Below, piece after piece: positions 1 to 10,259 of a stretch of 64,000 bases of DNA. The translations under genes and the position numbers were made by a program. Position 1 is the stretch's first letter. Every line of letters begins with the position of its first letter. The DNA comes from Pseudorhizobium flavum (lineage in GTDB: Bacteria > Pseudomonadota > Alphaproteobacteria > Rhizobiales > Rhizobiaceae). The DNA is taken from the NCBI RefSeq assembly GCF_902502825.2, contig NZ_LR723670.1, positions 2,604,001 through 2,668,000 on the forward strand. The letters run 5' to 3'. The notes below the pieces were generated by a model. The model did no database searches and was not told where the DNA came from. It saw only the letters and a program-made list of their open reading frames with translations.

Positions 1-85
1 ACATATTTGGTAAACCGATTGTTAAGACCCCTCGACACAATATGGGAAACCCGCACCCGTACCGACAAACAAGACGGACCGAACG

Positions 86-673
86 ATGCGCCTTTATAAC
101 AACTCCCCCCTCGCCCGCCTTGCTGCGACGATGCTCGCCCTGCTCGTGATCACCGCGGCAACCGTGCGGCCAGCGCTGGCGCAGGACAGCAGCCAGTACT
201 CGGCGCAGGAAGTGATTGACGCCGGCCACAGCTTCTTCGGCAACACCAGCGGCGGCCTGGCCAAGGTCGTGGAGAGAGCCTTCGAGCAGTATGGCCTTCC
301 GAACGGTTATATCCTGGGCCAGGAGGGCTCCGGCGCCTTCATCGCCGGCCTGACCTATGGCGAGGGCGAACTCTACACGAAGAATGCAGGCCAGCACCCG
401 GTCTTCTGGCAGGGGCCCTCACTGGGGATCGACTATGGCGGCCAGGGTTCACGGGCGATGATGCTGGTCTACGATCTGCCGGCGATCGAAGCCCTCTACG
501 CCCGCTTCGGCGGCGTCTCCGGCTCCGCCTTCGTCGTCGCCGGTGTCGGCATGACCGTGATGCGCAACAATGATGTGGTCCTGGTTCCGATCCGCACCGG
601 CGTCGGCGCTCGGCTCGGCATCAATGTCGGCTACCTCAAGCTGACGCGTTCGCCGACGTGGAACCCATTCTGA
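86..673 (+). CDS. eipA: EipA/DUF1134 periplasmic envelope-integrity protein
   Basis: 195 aa. Residues 1 to about 33 form a Sec signal peptide ending in ALAQ; the mature part is the glycine-rich DUF1134 domain (for example GYILGQEGSGAFIAGLTYGE near residue 75). In Brucella this family (EipA) is a periplasmic beta-barrel protein needed for cell-envelope integrity. Length and domain are typical. The ATG at 86 directly precedes the hydrophobic signal and is the only sensible start. It is monocistronic, with a hairpin just downstream, and its position ahead of the rluA-type/rpoH block is usual in Rhizobiaceae. Family assignment is firm; the envelope role is by analogy. Confidence 0.9.
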   Translation: MRLYNNSPLARLAATMLALLVITAATVRPALAQDSSQYSAQEVIDAGHSFFGNTSGGLAKVVERAFEQYGLPNGYILGQEGSGAFIAGLTYGEGELYTKNAGQHPVFWQGPSLGIDYGGQGSRAMMLVYDLPAIEALYARFGGVSGSAFVVAGVGMTVMRNNDVVLVPIRTGVGARLGINVGYLKLTRSPTWNPF

Positions 674-684
674 TCCAGCCGATT

Positions 685-711
685 ATCCCTCCGGGCCACA
701 GGGAGGGATTT
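685..711 (+). terminator. Hairpin after eipA, possible terminator
   Basis: ATCCCTCC (685-692) pairs with GGAGGGAT (702-709) across a 9-nt loop, 12 nt after the eipA stop codon. The T-tail is short (TTT), so termination may be weak or Rho-assisted. Confidence 0.5.
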
Positions 712-819
712 CATGCATTCCAAACCATTCGACGACGCTGCACTCGCTTGCGGGCGAACAGGGGTTATGCTTAAAGGCTTGGCAATCCCTCAACCCATCC
801 AGGCCGGCGGTACCGCATC

Positions 820-2025
820 GTGATCCAGTTCGCCCTTCTATTCGGCTTGGGTTTCCTGACCGCCGCACTCCTTGCAATGCTGATTGCCCCTGCCATTCAC
901 GGCAGGATTGTCCGGTACACGGAGAACCGCCTCAAGGCGACCATGCCGATCAGCCCGCAGGAGGTGCGTGCCCAGCGGGATCTCGCACGCGCTGTCTATG
1001 CGGCCGAGAACGCCCGCACAAAGCAGGAGCTGGTGGACGAGCGAGACAAGTCGCTGGCTTTGAAGCTGCGCCACGAAAAACTGGCGGAAGAGGCGCGCCG
1101 ACTTCAGTCCGAGAACCACGACCTGCAGATGCAGATCAACGACATGGACGTCGAGGCAGCGGATCTGCGTTCGCGCCTGCGCCAGGAAGACAGCTACATC
1201 CAGCAACTGAAAGCGGCTGTCGAGGCGGCCGAAGAGGCGGATGCGGCAAAGGGCATGGAGATCGAGACCCTCGAGCGGCAACTCGCGAAGATGACCACCG
1301 ACCTGGACGGTCTGCGCATCGACATCTCGGCGCGCGATACCGAGATCGAGAACCTGAAGTTCCGCATCACCTCGCTTCGGGACGAGCGCGACGCGCTACG
1401 CGCCGACATCAAGCTGCAGACCTCGCGAGCCAAGGACGCAGAGACCCGGCTGTCTCAGGAAGAGCACCGCGCCATGCGCCTGGAGGACAAGCTCGCTCGC
1501 GAGATCGCCGCGCGCAGCGACAAGGAAAATGCGCTGGAAAGACGGCTTCAGGAGATCGATCGCCTCAAGGAGAAGCTCAGGAACTCCGGCGCGGAAACGC
1601 GTGAAGTGTCCCGCGTTGCAAGGAAGTCCGGCAAGTCCAATGGCGTGTCGTTGAAGGAAGTCTCGCCTCCCGGCAACGAAGCTGCCGAACTGCCGGAAGC
1701 GAATGGGAACGCAGACGCTACGATTTCCGATCTGATTGCTGCCTCGCCCGAACTGTCCGCCATGGCCGACGAGGTCCATAATCGCTCCAGGGCGCTTTCT
1801 GACCGGCTGCTGAAGGCGAAGTCGGATATTCATGATGAAGCCCTGCGAGATGAACTCGCGTCAATCGCAGCGACCATGGTTGCGCTGACGGCGAAGGCGG
1901 AAGGGCCGGATTCGCCGATCTTTCCAATTCTTGCCAACAGGGCGTCCACCTCATCGGCCGACCGCGAAAGCCTGGCCGCGCGTGCAGCAGCGGCTATCGG
2001 CGCGCCCCAGGAGGCCGCAAGCTGA
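820..2025 (+). CDS. Membrane-anchored coiled-coil protein of unknown function
   Basis: 401 aa, starting at GTG 820. One membrane span (about residues 3-25, LLFGLGFLTAALLAMLIAP) is followed by a long charged heptad-rich coiled coil (about 60-255), a low-complexity linker, and a helical tail (about 300-400). There is no enzymatic motif. The architecture suggests an inner-membrane protein with a large cytoplasmic helical domain, possibly a scaffold; no specific function can be assigned. It is convergent with the TrmH-family gene, only 1 nt between stops. No strong Shine-Dalgarno precedes the GTG, but no better start gives the complete membrane segment. Confidence 0.8.
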   Translation: MIQFALLFGLGFLTAALLAMLIAPAIHGRIVRYTENRLKATMPISPQEVRAQRDLARAVYAAENARTKQELVDERDKSLALKLRHEKLAEEARRLQSENHDLQMQINDMDVEAADLRSRLRQEDSYIQQLKAAVEAAEEADAAKGMEIETLERQLAKMTTDLDGLRIDISARDTEIENLKFRITSLRDERDALRADIKLQTSRAKDAETRLSQEEHRAMRLEDKLAREIAARSDKENALERRLQEIDRLKEKLRNSGAETREVSRVARKSGKSNGVSLKEVSPPGNEAAELPEANGNADATISDLIAASPELSAMADEVHNRSRALSDRLLKAKSDIHDEALRDELASIAATMVALTAKAEGPDSPIFPILANRASTSSADRESLAARAAAAIGAPQEAAS

Positions 2026-2026
2026 C

Positions 2027-2854
2027 CTAGATGCGGCCCTGTCCGGCGGCGATCTGGTAGAGAGCCACGGCAGTTGCGGTTGCCGCATTGAGGCTGTCGA
2101 GACCGGGTGCTTGGGCGATCCTCGCCGTATCGTATCTCGCCAGGACATCCTGCGGCAGGCCCGCCCCTTCCGTCCCGGTCGCAAGTGCAACACGGGGAGC
2201 CGCCGGGATGTGGCGGACATCGGTCGATCCAGAGGGCGACAGCGCCCACACATGAAAGCCGGCCTCCACGAGCGCCGAGAGATTGTCCGCGATCGTGCCA
2301 CCCCTCGCATAGGGCACCTTGAGCACGGCCCCGACGGACACCCGCAAGGCCTTCCGGTAGAGCGGGTCGCAGCAGGTTTCGTCCAACAGGACGGCATCGG
2401 CTCCGAAGGCCGCAGCATTGCGGAAGATCGCGCCGATATTGTCGTGGTTCGAGATCCCGCAGGCTGCCACCACGAGCGATCGCTCCGGCAGCGTCTCCAG
2501 CAGTTGTGCAGGCTCTGAGCAGCTGAGGCGCCGGCCGAGGGCGAGCACGCCCCGATGCAGGTGGAAACCGGCGATCGCATCGAGAACCTCGGCCGACGCG
2601 ACATAGACAGGCACATCAGCGGGGAAGGCCGACAATTCCTCGGATAGTCCGGCGACCCTGCTCTCGAGAAGCAGTATCTTCTCCACAGCGAAAGCCTCTC
2701 TCCGCAAATGCGCGGCCGCAAGCATCCTCAGCACCACCGTGCCTTCGGCGATGAACCGGTGCTCACGGCCGGTCAGGTCGCGCTCACGGATGTTCCGGAA
2801 CTCGGCGATGCGCACATCGTCCGGATCGCAGATGCGGATCAGGTCAGCGGCCAC
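2027..2854 (-). CDS. TrmH/SpoU-family RNA 2'-O-methyltransferase
   Basis: 275 aa. SPOUT methyltransferases use S-adenosylmethionine bound in a knotted fold to methylate a ribose 2'-OH in tRNA or rRNA. The conserved motifs are visible: NHDNIGAIFRNAAAFGAD (motif 1), then GTEGAGLPQDVL and LDSLNAATATAVALYQ (motifs 2-3) at the C-terminus. A variable N-terminal substrate domain occupies about residues 1-110. Translation starts at GTG 2854, 3 nt after the stop of the upstream membrane-protein gene, so the two are probably co-transcribed. The exact RNA target cannot be read from sequence. Confidence 0.88.
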   Translation of the reverse strand: MAADLIRICDPDDVRIAEFRNIRERDLTGREHRFIAEGTVVLRMLAAAHLRREAFAVEKILLLESRVAGLSEELSAFPADVPVYVASAEVLDAIAGFHLHRGVLALGRRLSCSEPAQLLETLPERSLVVAACGISNHDNIGAIFRNAAAFGADAVLLDETCCDPLYRKALRVSVGAVLKVPYARGGTIADNLSALVEAGFHVWALSPSGSTDVRHIPAAPRVALATGTEGAGLPQDVLARYDTARIAQAPGLDSLNAATATAVALYQIAAGQGRI

Positions 2855-2857
2855 GGC

Positions 2858-3238
2858 TCAGGGTGCAGTCCCGACCGAAACGTCGGCGACCATCCGGCCA
2901 AGCGAAAGGTCATAGACCAGTGCCTTCTGCGCTCCCGCGACGCGCCCGTAGAACAGAAGCTGCGAACCGGAGATCGAGACCGACTGGACCTCGAACCCTG
3001 CAGGAAGATCGACGGAAGAGGTGAACGGCTGATCCGACGGCACTGCAAAGCCCGACGAGGCAACGGGAGCCTCCTCCGGCCGCTGCGAGACCTTGTAGAC
3101 AACCGCTGCGAGGACCGCCATAAAGCAAACGAACAGAATGCCGCCCGAGACGAGTTGCAGAAGCACCATCTTCCGGCGGATCCTTTCCATTGCCGGATCA
3201 AGCGGTTCTTCCTGTTCCTCGGGATCAGGATGGGCCAT
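2858..3238 (-). CDS. Small bitopic membrane protein, conserved hypothetical (DUF6476-like)
   Basis: 126 aa with an acidic cytoplasmic N-terminus (about 1-20), one membrane span (about 27-49, LVSGGILFVCFMAVLAAVVY), then a soluble beta-rich domain predicted outside the membrane. The layout resembles the alphaproteobacterial DUF6476 family, but I cannot confirm membership. It is divergent from the pseudouridine synthase (35-nt gap) and lies just upstream of the RNA methyltransferase in the same direction, suggesting a two-gene unit. Function unknown. Confidence 0.75.
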   Translation of the reverse strand: MAHPDPEEQEEPLDPAMERIRRKMVLLQLVSGGILFVCFMAVLAAVVYKVSQRPEEAPVASSGFAVPSDQPFTSSVDLPAGFEVQSVSISGSQLLFYGRVAGAQKALVYDLSLGRMVADVSVGTAP

Positions 3239-3273
3239 TGCTGAACGTCCTCGCTGCTTTCGGATTACCGTGA

Positions 3274-4299
3274 ATGAACGAACCCTTTAAACAAGCCGGT
3301 GCGCCAAGGAAAGTGCTGGTTGCCGATGAAGACGCGCAAGGCCGACTGGACGCCTGGCTGACGACGGCGCTGGAGGGAGAGTTTTCGCGCAGCCGCATCA
3401 AGGCCCTGATCGAGCAGGGAGCCGTCTCGCTGAAGGGGACAGTCTGCACCGAGCCGAAGCGGAAGATTGCGCCGGGCGACGCCGTGGAGATTGTCCTGCC
3501 GGAACCGGAGGACGCGGAACCGAGAGGCGAGGACATCCCTCTCGAAGTGCTCTACGAGGACGCGGACGTCATCGTCATCGTGAAGCCTCCCGGACTCGTT
3601 GTCCATCCCGGCGCCGGCAACTGGACCGGCACCCTGGTCAATGCGCTGATCCACCACTGCGGGGAGAGCCTGTCGGGAATAGGCGGCGTCCGGCGACCGG
3701 GCATCGTCCACAGACTGGACAAGGATACCAGCGGGGTGCTGGTCGCTGCCAAGAACGACATTGCCCACCGGCACCTGGCCGCGCAATTCGCCGATCACGG
3801 ACGGACCGGGCCACTGGAACGGGCCTATCAGGCGGTCGTGTGGGGCCGGCCGAAGCAGTTGAAGGGAACTATCGATGCGCCGCTCGGCCGCGGAGGCGGC
3901 GATCGTACGAAGCGGGCGGTGAAGCGCGAGGACAGCGACGACGCGCGTGAGGCAATCACCCATTACGAAGTGGTCGAGCGCTTTCACGAGAAACCCGATG
4001 CAACCGCCCTCGCCTCGCTTGTGGAATGCCGCTTGGAAACGGGGCGCACGCATCAGATCCGGGTCCACATGGCCCATGTTGGCTGCCCGCTTGTCGGAGA
4101 TTCGGACTACAGCGGCGGCTTTCGGACAAAGGTGAACCTCCTGCCGGAGCCGGCCAAAACGATCGCCGGACGCTTCAATCGCCAGGCCCTTCACGCGTTC
4201 CTCCTTGCCTTCGAGCACCCCCGTTCCGGGGAGGTCATGGAGTTCGAGGCTCCGATGCCGGAAGACATGCAGGAACTGGTCGACGCCCTTCGAAGTTAG
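3274..4299 (+). CDS. RluA-family pseudouridine synthase (RluD-like)
   Basis: 341 aa. It isomerises uridine to pseudouridine in 23S rRNA (RluD subfamily modifies helix 69). An N-terminal S4 RNA-binding domain (about 15-75: GRLDAWLT...SRSRIKALIEQGAV) precedes the catalytic domain with HRLDKDTSG at residues 146-154; the catalytic aspartate is D149. The ETGRTHQIRVHMAHVG element near residue 260 is also typical. The next gene is rpoH, the usual rhizobial order. Assignment to the RluC or RluD subgroup is by overall resemblance only. Confidence 0.92.
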   Translation: MNEPFKQAGAPRKVLVADEDAQGRLDAWLTTALEGEFSRSRIKALIEQGAVSLKGTVCTEPKRKIAPGDAVEIVLPEPEDAEPRGEDIPLEVLYEDADVIVIVKPPGLVVHPGAGNWTGTLVNALIHHCGESLSGIGGVRRPGIVHRLDKDTSGVLVAAKNDIAHRHLAAQFADHGRTGPLERAYQAVVWGRPKQLKGTIDAPLGRGGGDRTKRAVKREDSDDAREAITHYEVVERFHEKPDATALASLVECRLETGRTHQIRVHMAHVGCPLVGDSDYSGGFRTKVNLLPEPAKTIAGRFNRQALHAFLLAFEHPRSGEVMEFEAPMPEDMQELVDALRS

Positions 4300-4322
4300 G
4301 CCCCATATCGGAGGCGCAGCTT

Positions 4323-4340
4323 CATTACAGAAATGTAATG
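4323..4340. other. Inverted repeat between the rluA-type gene and rpoH
   Basis: CATTAC (4323-4328) and GTAATG (4335-4340) form a perfect 6-bp inverted repeat with a 6-nt spacer, 24 nt after the pseudouridine-synthase stop and 170 nt before rpoH. It lacks a T-tail, so it looks more like an operator than a terminator. Role unknown. Confidence 0.35.
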
Positions 4341-4371
4341 GAATAACGTTCAAGTGATGCCGGCCCGCCGC

Positions 4372-4400
4372 TTGCATCAATGTTCTGCCGTACTTATCTG
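4372..4400 (+). promoter_or_regulatory. Possible sigma-70-type promoter of rpoH
   Basis: TTGCAT (4372-4377) and TATCTG (4395-4400) are separated by 17 bp, about 110 nt upstream of the rpoH start. The match to the alphaproteobacterial consensus is moderate; the leader between it and rpoH is long. Confidence 0.3.
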
Positions 4401-4509
4401 TCACTTGGGTCGGTGCGGGATCGGAAATGATCCGTGCCGTTTGGCTCGCCTCAGCGCCTGTCGCTCGTGAAGAGGGAGCCAGGAGAAATCTATCGGAAGG
4501 GGGTGCTTT

Positions 4510-5412
4510 ATGGCCCGCAATACACTGCCGTCGATTACGGCCGGCGAAGCCGGTCTCAATCGCTATCTCGATGAAATCCGCAAGTTCCCCATGCTTGAGC
4601 CGCAGCAGGAATACATGCTCGCCAAGCGGTACGCCGAACATGGGGATCGCGATGCCGCACATCAACTGGTGACGAGCCACCTTCGCCTCGTGGCGAAGAT
4701 CGCCATGGGCTACCGCGGATATGGCCTCCCCATCGGCGAAGTCGTCTCCGAAGGCAATGTCGGCCTGATGCAGGCCGTCAAGAAATTCGATCCGGAACGC
4801 GGCTTCCGTCTTGCCACCTACGCGATGTGGTGGATCAAGGCCTCGATCCAGGAATACATCCTGCGCTCATGGTCGCTCGTGAAGATGGGCACCACCGCCA
4901 ACCAGAAGCGCCTGTTCTTCAACCTGCGCAGGCTGAAGGGCCGTCTGCAGGCGATCGAGGAAGGCGACCTGAAGCCCGACCAGGTAGCCGAGATCGCCAC
5001 CAAGCTGAATGTCTCCGAGGAGGAAGTGGTTTCCATGAACCGCCGGCTCTCCGGTGACGCCTCCCTGAATGCGCCGATCCGCGCGACGGAAGGCGAATCC
5101 GGACAGTGGCAGGATTGGCTCGTGGATGACCAGGACAGCCAGGAAGAAGTGCTGATCGAGCAGGACGAACTGGATACGCGCCGGCGCATGCTCGCCAAGG
5201 CAATGGGCGTCCTGAACGAGCGCGAGCGCCGCATTTTTCAGGCCAGGCGTCTGGCCGATGATCCGATCACACTGGAAGAGCTCTCGGCAGAATTCGACAT
5301 CAGCCGCGAGCGCGTCCGCCAGATTGAGGTTCGTGCCTTCGAGAAGGTTCAGGAAGCGGTTCAGAAGGAAGCACTGGCCCAGGCCAATGCACTGCGTGTC
5401 GTCGACGCCTGA
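4510..5412 (+). CDS. rpoH: RNA polymerase heat-shock sigma factor RpoH (sigma-32)
   Basis: 300 aa. Directs RNA polymerase to heat-shock promoters. The RpoH-box signature NQKRLFFNLR is at residues 131-140; region 2 includes GNVGLMQAVKKFDPERGFRLATYAMWWIKASIQ (about 83-114) and region 4 ends with the helix-turn-helix LSAEFDISRERVRQIEVRAFEKV. The ATG follows GGAAGGGGG at good spacing. Rhizobia often carry several rpoH copies; the gene order here resembles the main rhizobial copy (rpoH1), but the paralogue cannot be fixed from sequence alone. The long 5' leader could fold and act as a thermosensor, which I cannot test here. A strong hairpin terminator follows. Confidence 0.96.
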   Translation: MARNTLPSITAGEAGLNRYLDEIRKFPMLEPQQEYMLAKRYAEHGDRDAAHQLVTSHLRLVAKIAMGYRGYGLPIGEVVSEGNVGLMQAVKKFDPERGFRLATYAMWWIKASIQEYILRSWSLVKMGTTANQKRLFFNLRRLKGRLQAIEEGDLKPDQVAEIATKLNVSEEEVVSMNRRLSGDASLNAPIRATEGESGQWQDWLVDDQDSQEEVLIEQDELDTRRRMLAKAMGVLNERERRIFQARRLADDPITLEELSAEFDISRERVRQIEVRAFEKVQEAVQKEALAQANALRVVDA

Positions 5413-5441
5413 TCGCGATACGATTTGGTGACATCCAAAGA

Positions 5442-5471
5442 AAAGGCCGGCGGATCGCTCCGCCGGCCTTT
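5442..5471. terminator. Bidirectional terminator between rpoH and the acidic membrane protein
   Basis: A 13-bp perfect stem (AAAGGCCGGCGGA at 5442-5454 with TCCGCCGGCCTTT at 5459-5471) closes a 4-nt loop. A and T runs on the two sides allow termination in both directions between the convergent genes ending at 5412 and 5476. Confidence 0.9.
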
Positions 5472-5475
5472 CCTG

Positions 5476-7785
5476 TCACTGCCCCGCTGGAGCCGGGGCG
5501 GGGGTCTGTGTCGTGCTTCCGCTGAGCGCGCTCCACTCGCGGATTGCTTCGTTGAAGGCCTGGGTTCCCGCTTCCCCCTTCTGCATGGTCAGGAGCGCCC
5601 GTCGTCCGTTGCGGTAGGCAAGCGGAATATCGATCCAGTTGCGCGTCCGCAGAAGTTCGATATTGGTCGCCCGGGCGTCGGGGAAATCATTCAACGCGAT
5701 CATGTGGAAATCGTCGGTGATCTTCGCCGGCACGGCGATCAGCGCATCGCCACGATCCTGCTCCGTCTGCTTCATCGCGATCCGCTGGACGCTGTCGATC
5801 GCCCCGCCTTCGAAGCCGGGCGGAACCGCAAAGACGATCTCGACCAGATGGCTGGCGGGAAGCGATGGATCGGTATTGCGCTTAAACGTCAGGAGCGCGG
5901 TCAAGCCCCGGCCAGGTATGTTGATGCGGCCCTGGACCACAGGCTCCTGTCGGCCATTCTGGCCGGCCTCCTGCTGGAGGGTCCATGACACGGCACCCTC
6001 GATTGCCGTCGGCGCCGTCTGGCCAAGACGCTCCTCGTAGAGGAACATCTTCTCGCCGGCGAGAGCCGCGGCATCCGTAGGAGTGGCGGACGGTTCGGCC
6101 GGCGCCTCGGCAGCGGCCCCCGCTTCCGCAGGCGTTGCAGGCGGAGCATTCAGTTGCGCGACCGATTGTCCTTCCCCGGTCGCACCTGCCGCTGCGGGAC
6201 CTTCGTCTACCTCTGTGCCATCGGGCAGCAGCCGCTGCGTGAACTTCGCGTCCGCGGCAACACCGTCTTCCGGCGCCGCAGGAGCGGCATCGGTTTCGGC
6301 GGCTTCACCTTCAGGGGGAGCAGCCTCCTGTGCCGTTTCCGGTGGTTCTGCAGCCGGCTCCTCCGTCGTTGCCGTCGGGGCCACAGCGGGTGCCGACGTG
6401 CCGGACAGGCCCGCGACATCCGTGATTGCGTCTCTGTTGATCCAGAGCGCGTAACCACCGGCCGCAACGATCAGCAGGCCGATCAATGCCAGGATCGGCC
6501 CGGTATAGCTGCGCTTCTTGGGCGCGACGCGGTAGGTGCGCGGCGGCGGCGGAACCATGTCCTCGTCGGCTTCGGCCCCGATAGCAGCCGCACCGGCCGC
6601 AGGAAGCGCGTCCTTGTTATAGCCGATAAGCTCCTCGAGATCGCTCCAGGGATCGCTTTCGTCTTTCCGGGGCGGCTGGTCAGTGGCAACCGGCGAGGCA
6701 TAAGCGGCCTCATCTTCCGGCTGCCCCAGACCCGCATGCTCGGCCTGCCCAAGACCCGGGAAATCGGCAACCGACGGCATCCGCACGGAGTCGGCGGAGA
6801 CATGCGTCTCCTCGCCAAAATGCGCCTCGACCGGTTCGATCAGGCGCTGGTGCTCCGGCGAAGCATCCGCAGGCTCAGCGCTGGTCTCGAATGACTCACC
6901 CTGATCCCATGCAGGCGTGGCATCCTTCCGAGGCTCCTCCGGCGGCCAGATCCACTCGTCCGCGGCAGCGGGTGCGGCTGGCTGAACCTCCTCGGGATGC
7001 CATCCTCGGTCCTCTTCCACCGGGGGTGCCGGGGAAACAGTCTCCAGCGGCTCGTGATCAGCCCGCGGCTCTTCGTGGGCCGGAAACGAGTCCTCCTCTG
7101 CCGGCCAAGCGGCAGGCTGGACCTCCGTTTCCACATGAGGCGGCTCGCCGGCCTCCGCGGGTTCGCCCCCAAAGTCCGGATAGCGGTCGTGCTCGGTACG
7201 AGCCTCGGTCTCCTGCGCCCACGGCTCCTCTGACGCTTCGGCGAATCTATCGGATTCTTCCGACGGCGTCACGTAATCCTGTTCGTGCGCCGCAAGTGCC
7301 TCTGCCGCATGTGGATCCGCGACAGGCTGGTCGTACTCGTGAACAGGCTGGCCGTAATCGACCTGGCTCTCCGCCGCCTCGCCAGCAGGACCTTCGGTAT
7401 CTTCGGACCGCGTTGCCGGAACCTCGTCGTCCTGCCGCCACTCCATTGCAGATGCCACCGGAGCTTCCGGTTCGGCCTCGGCAAACGGCGGCTGCTCGGG
7501 CACCGGCTCCTGCTCATCAACGACATCAGGCGCCAGTGGTATCGGCGCGGCGGAAGTTTCGTCGGCCGGCAGTGCCTCGGCATGCTCCGCCTCGACGGAT
7601 TCGATCGCCGCCTCGAGCTTGCCCATCTGCCTGAGGATCATGTCCTCGGACGGCGTGGGCTTCATGTTTTCGAGCTGCCGCCGAACCGCACCGCGCGCCT
7701 TGTCGTACACCTTTGCACGCATGTCCGGCGTGTTGTTCGCCAGACCGTCCACAGCGCGGCGGATAACCGCTACAAAATCTGCCAT
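5476..7785 (-). CDS. Large acidic single-span membrane protein, conserved in rhizobia
   Basis: 769 aa from ATG 7785 (a GTG two codons earlier is also possible). A conserved helical N-terminus (ADFVAVIRRAVDGLANN, about 1-70) is followed by about 330 residues of Glu/Pro/Ala-rich, probably disordered sequence, one membrane span at about 426-448 (ILALIGLLIVAAGGYALWI), a second Ala/Pro/Glu-rich linker, and a folded C-terminal domain (about 590-745) containing LPASHLVEIVFAVPPGFEGG and an RNWIDIPLAYRNGRRALLTM motif. The C-terminal domain should lie in the periplasm. No enzymatic motif is recognisable. It lies between rpoH and purA; function unknown. Confidence 0.85.
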   Translation of the reverse strand: MADFVAVIRRAVDGLANNTPDMRAKVYDKARGAVRRQLENMKPTPSEDMILRQMGKLEAAIESVEAEHAEALPADETSAAPIPLAPDVVDEQEPVPEQPPFAEAEPEAPVASAMEWRQDDEVPATRSEDTEGPAGEAAESQVDYGQPVHEYDQPVADPHAAEALAAHEQDYVTPSEESDRFAEASEEPWAQETEARTEHDRYPDFGGEPAEAGEPPHVETEVQPAAWPAEEDSFPAHEEPRADHEPLETVSPAPPVEEDRGWHPEEVQPAAPAAADEWIWPPEEPRKDATPAWDQGESFETSAEPADASPEHQRLIEPVEAHFGEETHVSADSVRMPSVADFPGLGQAEHAGLGQPEDEAAYASPVATDQPPRKDESDPWSDLEELIGYNKDALPAAGAAAIGAEADEDMVPPPPRTYRVAPKKRSYTGPILALIGLLIVAAGGYALWINRDAITDVAGLSGTSAPAVAPTATTEEPAAEPPETAQEAAPPEGEAAETDAAPAAPEDGVAADAKFTQRLLPDGTEVDEGPAAAGATGEGQSVAQLNAPPATPAEAGAAAEAPAEPSATPTDAAALAGEKMFLYEERLGQTAPTAIEGAVSWTLQQEAGQNGRQEPVVQGRINIPGRGLTALLTFKRNTDPSLPASHLVEIVFAVPPGFEGGAIDSVQRIAMKQTEQDRGDALIAVPAKITDDFHMIALNDFPDARATNIELLRTRNWIDIPLAYRNGRRALLTMQKGEAGTQAFNEAIREWSALSGSTTQTPAPAPAGQ

Positions 7786-7846
7786 CAGCACTTTCTCATG
7801 GTCACCGGTCGATTAACCGGCTGGTAACGATAACGTGGCCGGAACT

Positions 7847-9145
<1,299 letters not shown>

Positions 9146-9164
9146 CTTTCGCTTTCCTGTTTCC

Positions 9165-9180
9165 GCGCAAGCTCTTGCGC
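9165..9180. other. Perfect palindrome in the purA leader
   Basis: GCGCAAG-CT-CTTGCGC spans 9165-9180, ending 20 nt before the purA start codon on the minus strand. The 7-bp arms leave only a 2-nt centre, which favours a protein-binding operator over an RNA hairpin. Regulator unknown. Confidence 0.4.
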
Positions 9181-9326
9181 CAACTCAAACCGGCGCATCT
9201 ATAAGGCCTAGTTTCGAGGATTGCGATCTGTTTGTGCCTTCAAAAGAGGTTTTTACGTGACAAAACCACGGGCCGCGGTCTATCTGCGATCGGCCCAGGC
9301 TGCATCCACCCTGCTCTCCGACGGAG

Positions 9327-10220
9327 ATGATCTTGCACAGAACCGCATATCTTTGTCTCGTGATCGCAACGCTGTCATGGGGTGGCAATGCCGTGGCCGG
9401 CAAGCTTGCGCTCGGGCATATCAGCCCGATGATGCTGACCTTCTGGCGCTGGGCGATCGCAGTCGCAATCATCTTCGCGATCTCCCTGCCGCAGTTGAGG
9501 AAGGACTGGCCTGTCGTGCGAAAGCGGCTGCCGATCCTGATCTTCTACGGCGTCATCGGCTACACGACCTTCAACGCAGTCCTCTACACGGCCCTCAAAT
9601 ACACCACGGCCATCAATGTCGCGATCGAGCAGGCCGGCATTCCGATGCTGATCTTCCTCATCAACTTCGTGCTGTTCAGAACGCGGGTATCGCTCGCGCA
9701 GGTATTCGGCTTCTCCCTGACGCTCGTCGGTGTCGCACTGACGGCAGCGCATGGCGACCTCGCCAGCCTCCTCGACCTCACGCTCAATTTCGGCGATGCG
9801 CTCATGTTGATCGCGGTCGTCGCCTATGCCGTCTACACCGTATCGTTGCGGTGGAAGCCTATCATCGATTGGCGCACGCTGATGGCTATCCCGGCGTTCT
9901 TCGCGCTCCTGACCACCGTTCCGTTGGTCCTGTGGGAACATGCCGGTGATGCTGCAATCTGGCCCGATACCCGCGGCTGGGTGATCGCCCTCTATACCGC
10001 GTTATTTGCGTCGCTGCTCGCCCAGGTGCTCTACATCAAGGGTGTCGAAGGGATCGGCCCGAACCGCGCGAGCCTCTTCATCAATCTGATCCCCGTCTTC
10101 GGGACCCTGCTTTCTGTGGCGATCATCGGCGAGGAATTGCAGTTCTTCCACATTGCAGCGCTCGTGCTGGCGCTGGGCGGCATCGCGATCGCCGAAAAGG
10201 GAAAGCCCGCCTCCCCCTGA
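9327..10220 (+). CDS. EamA/DMT-superfamily transporter
   Basis: 297 aa with two EamA repeats and about ten hydrophobic helices, starting LVIATLSWGGNAVAGKLAL and ending GEELQFFHIAALVLALGGIAIAEKG. Family members export amino acids or other metabolites across the inner membrane; the substrate cannot be inferred. Divergent from purA. The ATG at 9327 is preceded by a weak ribosome-binding site. Confidence 0.88.
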   Translation: MILHRTAYLCLVIATLSWGGNAVAGKLALGHISPMMLTFWRWAIAVAIIFAISLPQLRKDWPVVRKRLPILIFYGVIGYTTFNAVLYTALKYTTAINVAIEQAGIPMLIFLINFVLFRTRVSLAQVFGFSLTLVGVALTAAHGDLASLLDLTLNFGDALMLIAVVAYAVYTVSLRWKPIIDWRTLMAIPAFFALLTTVPLVLWEHAGDAAIWPDTRGWVIALYTALFASLLAQVLYIKGVEGIGPNRASLFINLIPVFGTLLSVAIIGEELQFFHIAALVLALGGIAIAEKGKPASP

Positions 10221-10259
10221 AGGAAGGCGGGTGCGGAGAAGGACCGGCTCCGCAGAAGA

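Noticed and set aside
3265..4680. A 471-codon minus-strand frame over the pseudouridine synthase and the start of rpoH
   Set aside because: It would run antisense through two well-supported genes and the intergenic region; its composition is non-protein-like.
10206..10231. CCCGCCT/AGGCGGG repeat at the end of the EamA gene as a terminator
   Set aside because: The stem lies largely inside the coding end, has a 12-nt loop and no T-run, so I do not list it as a terminator.
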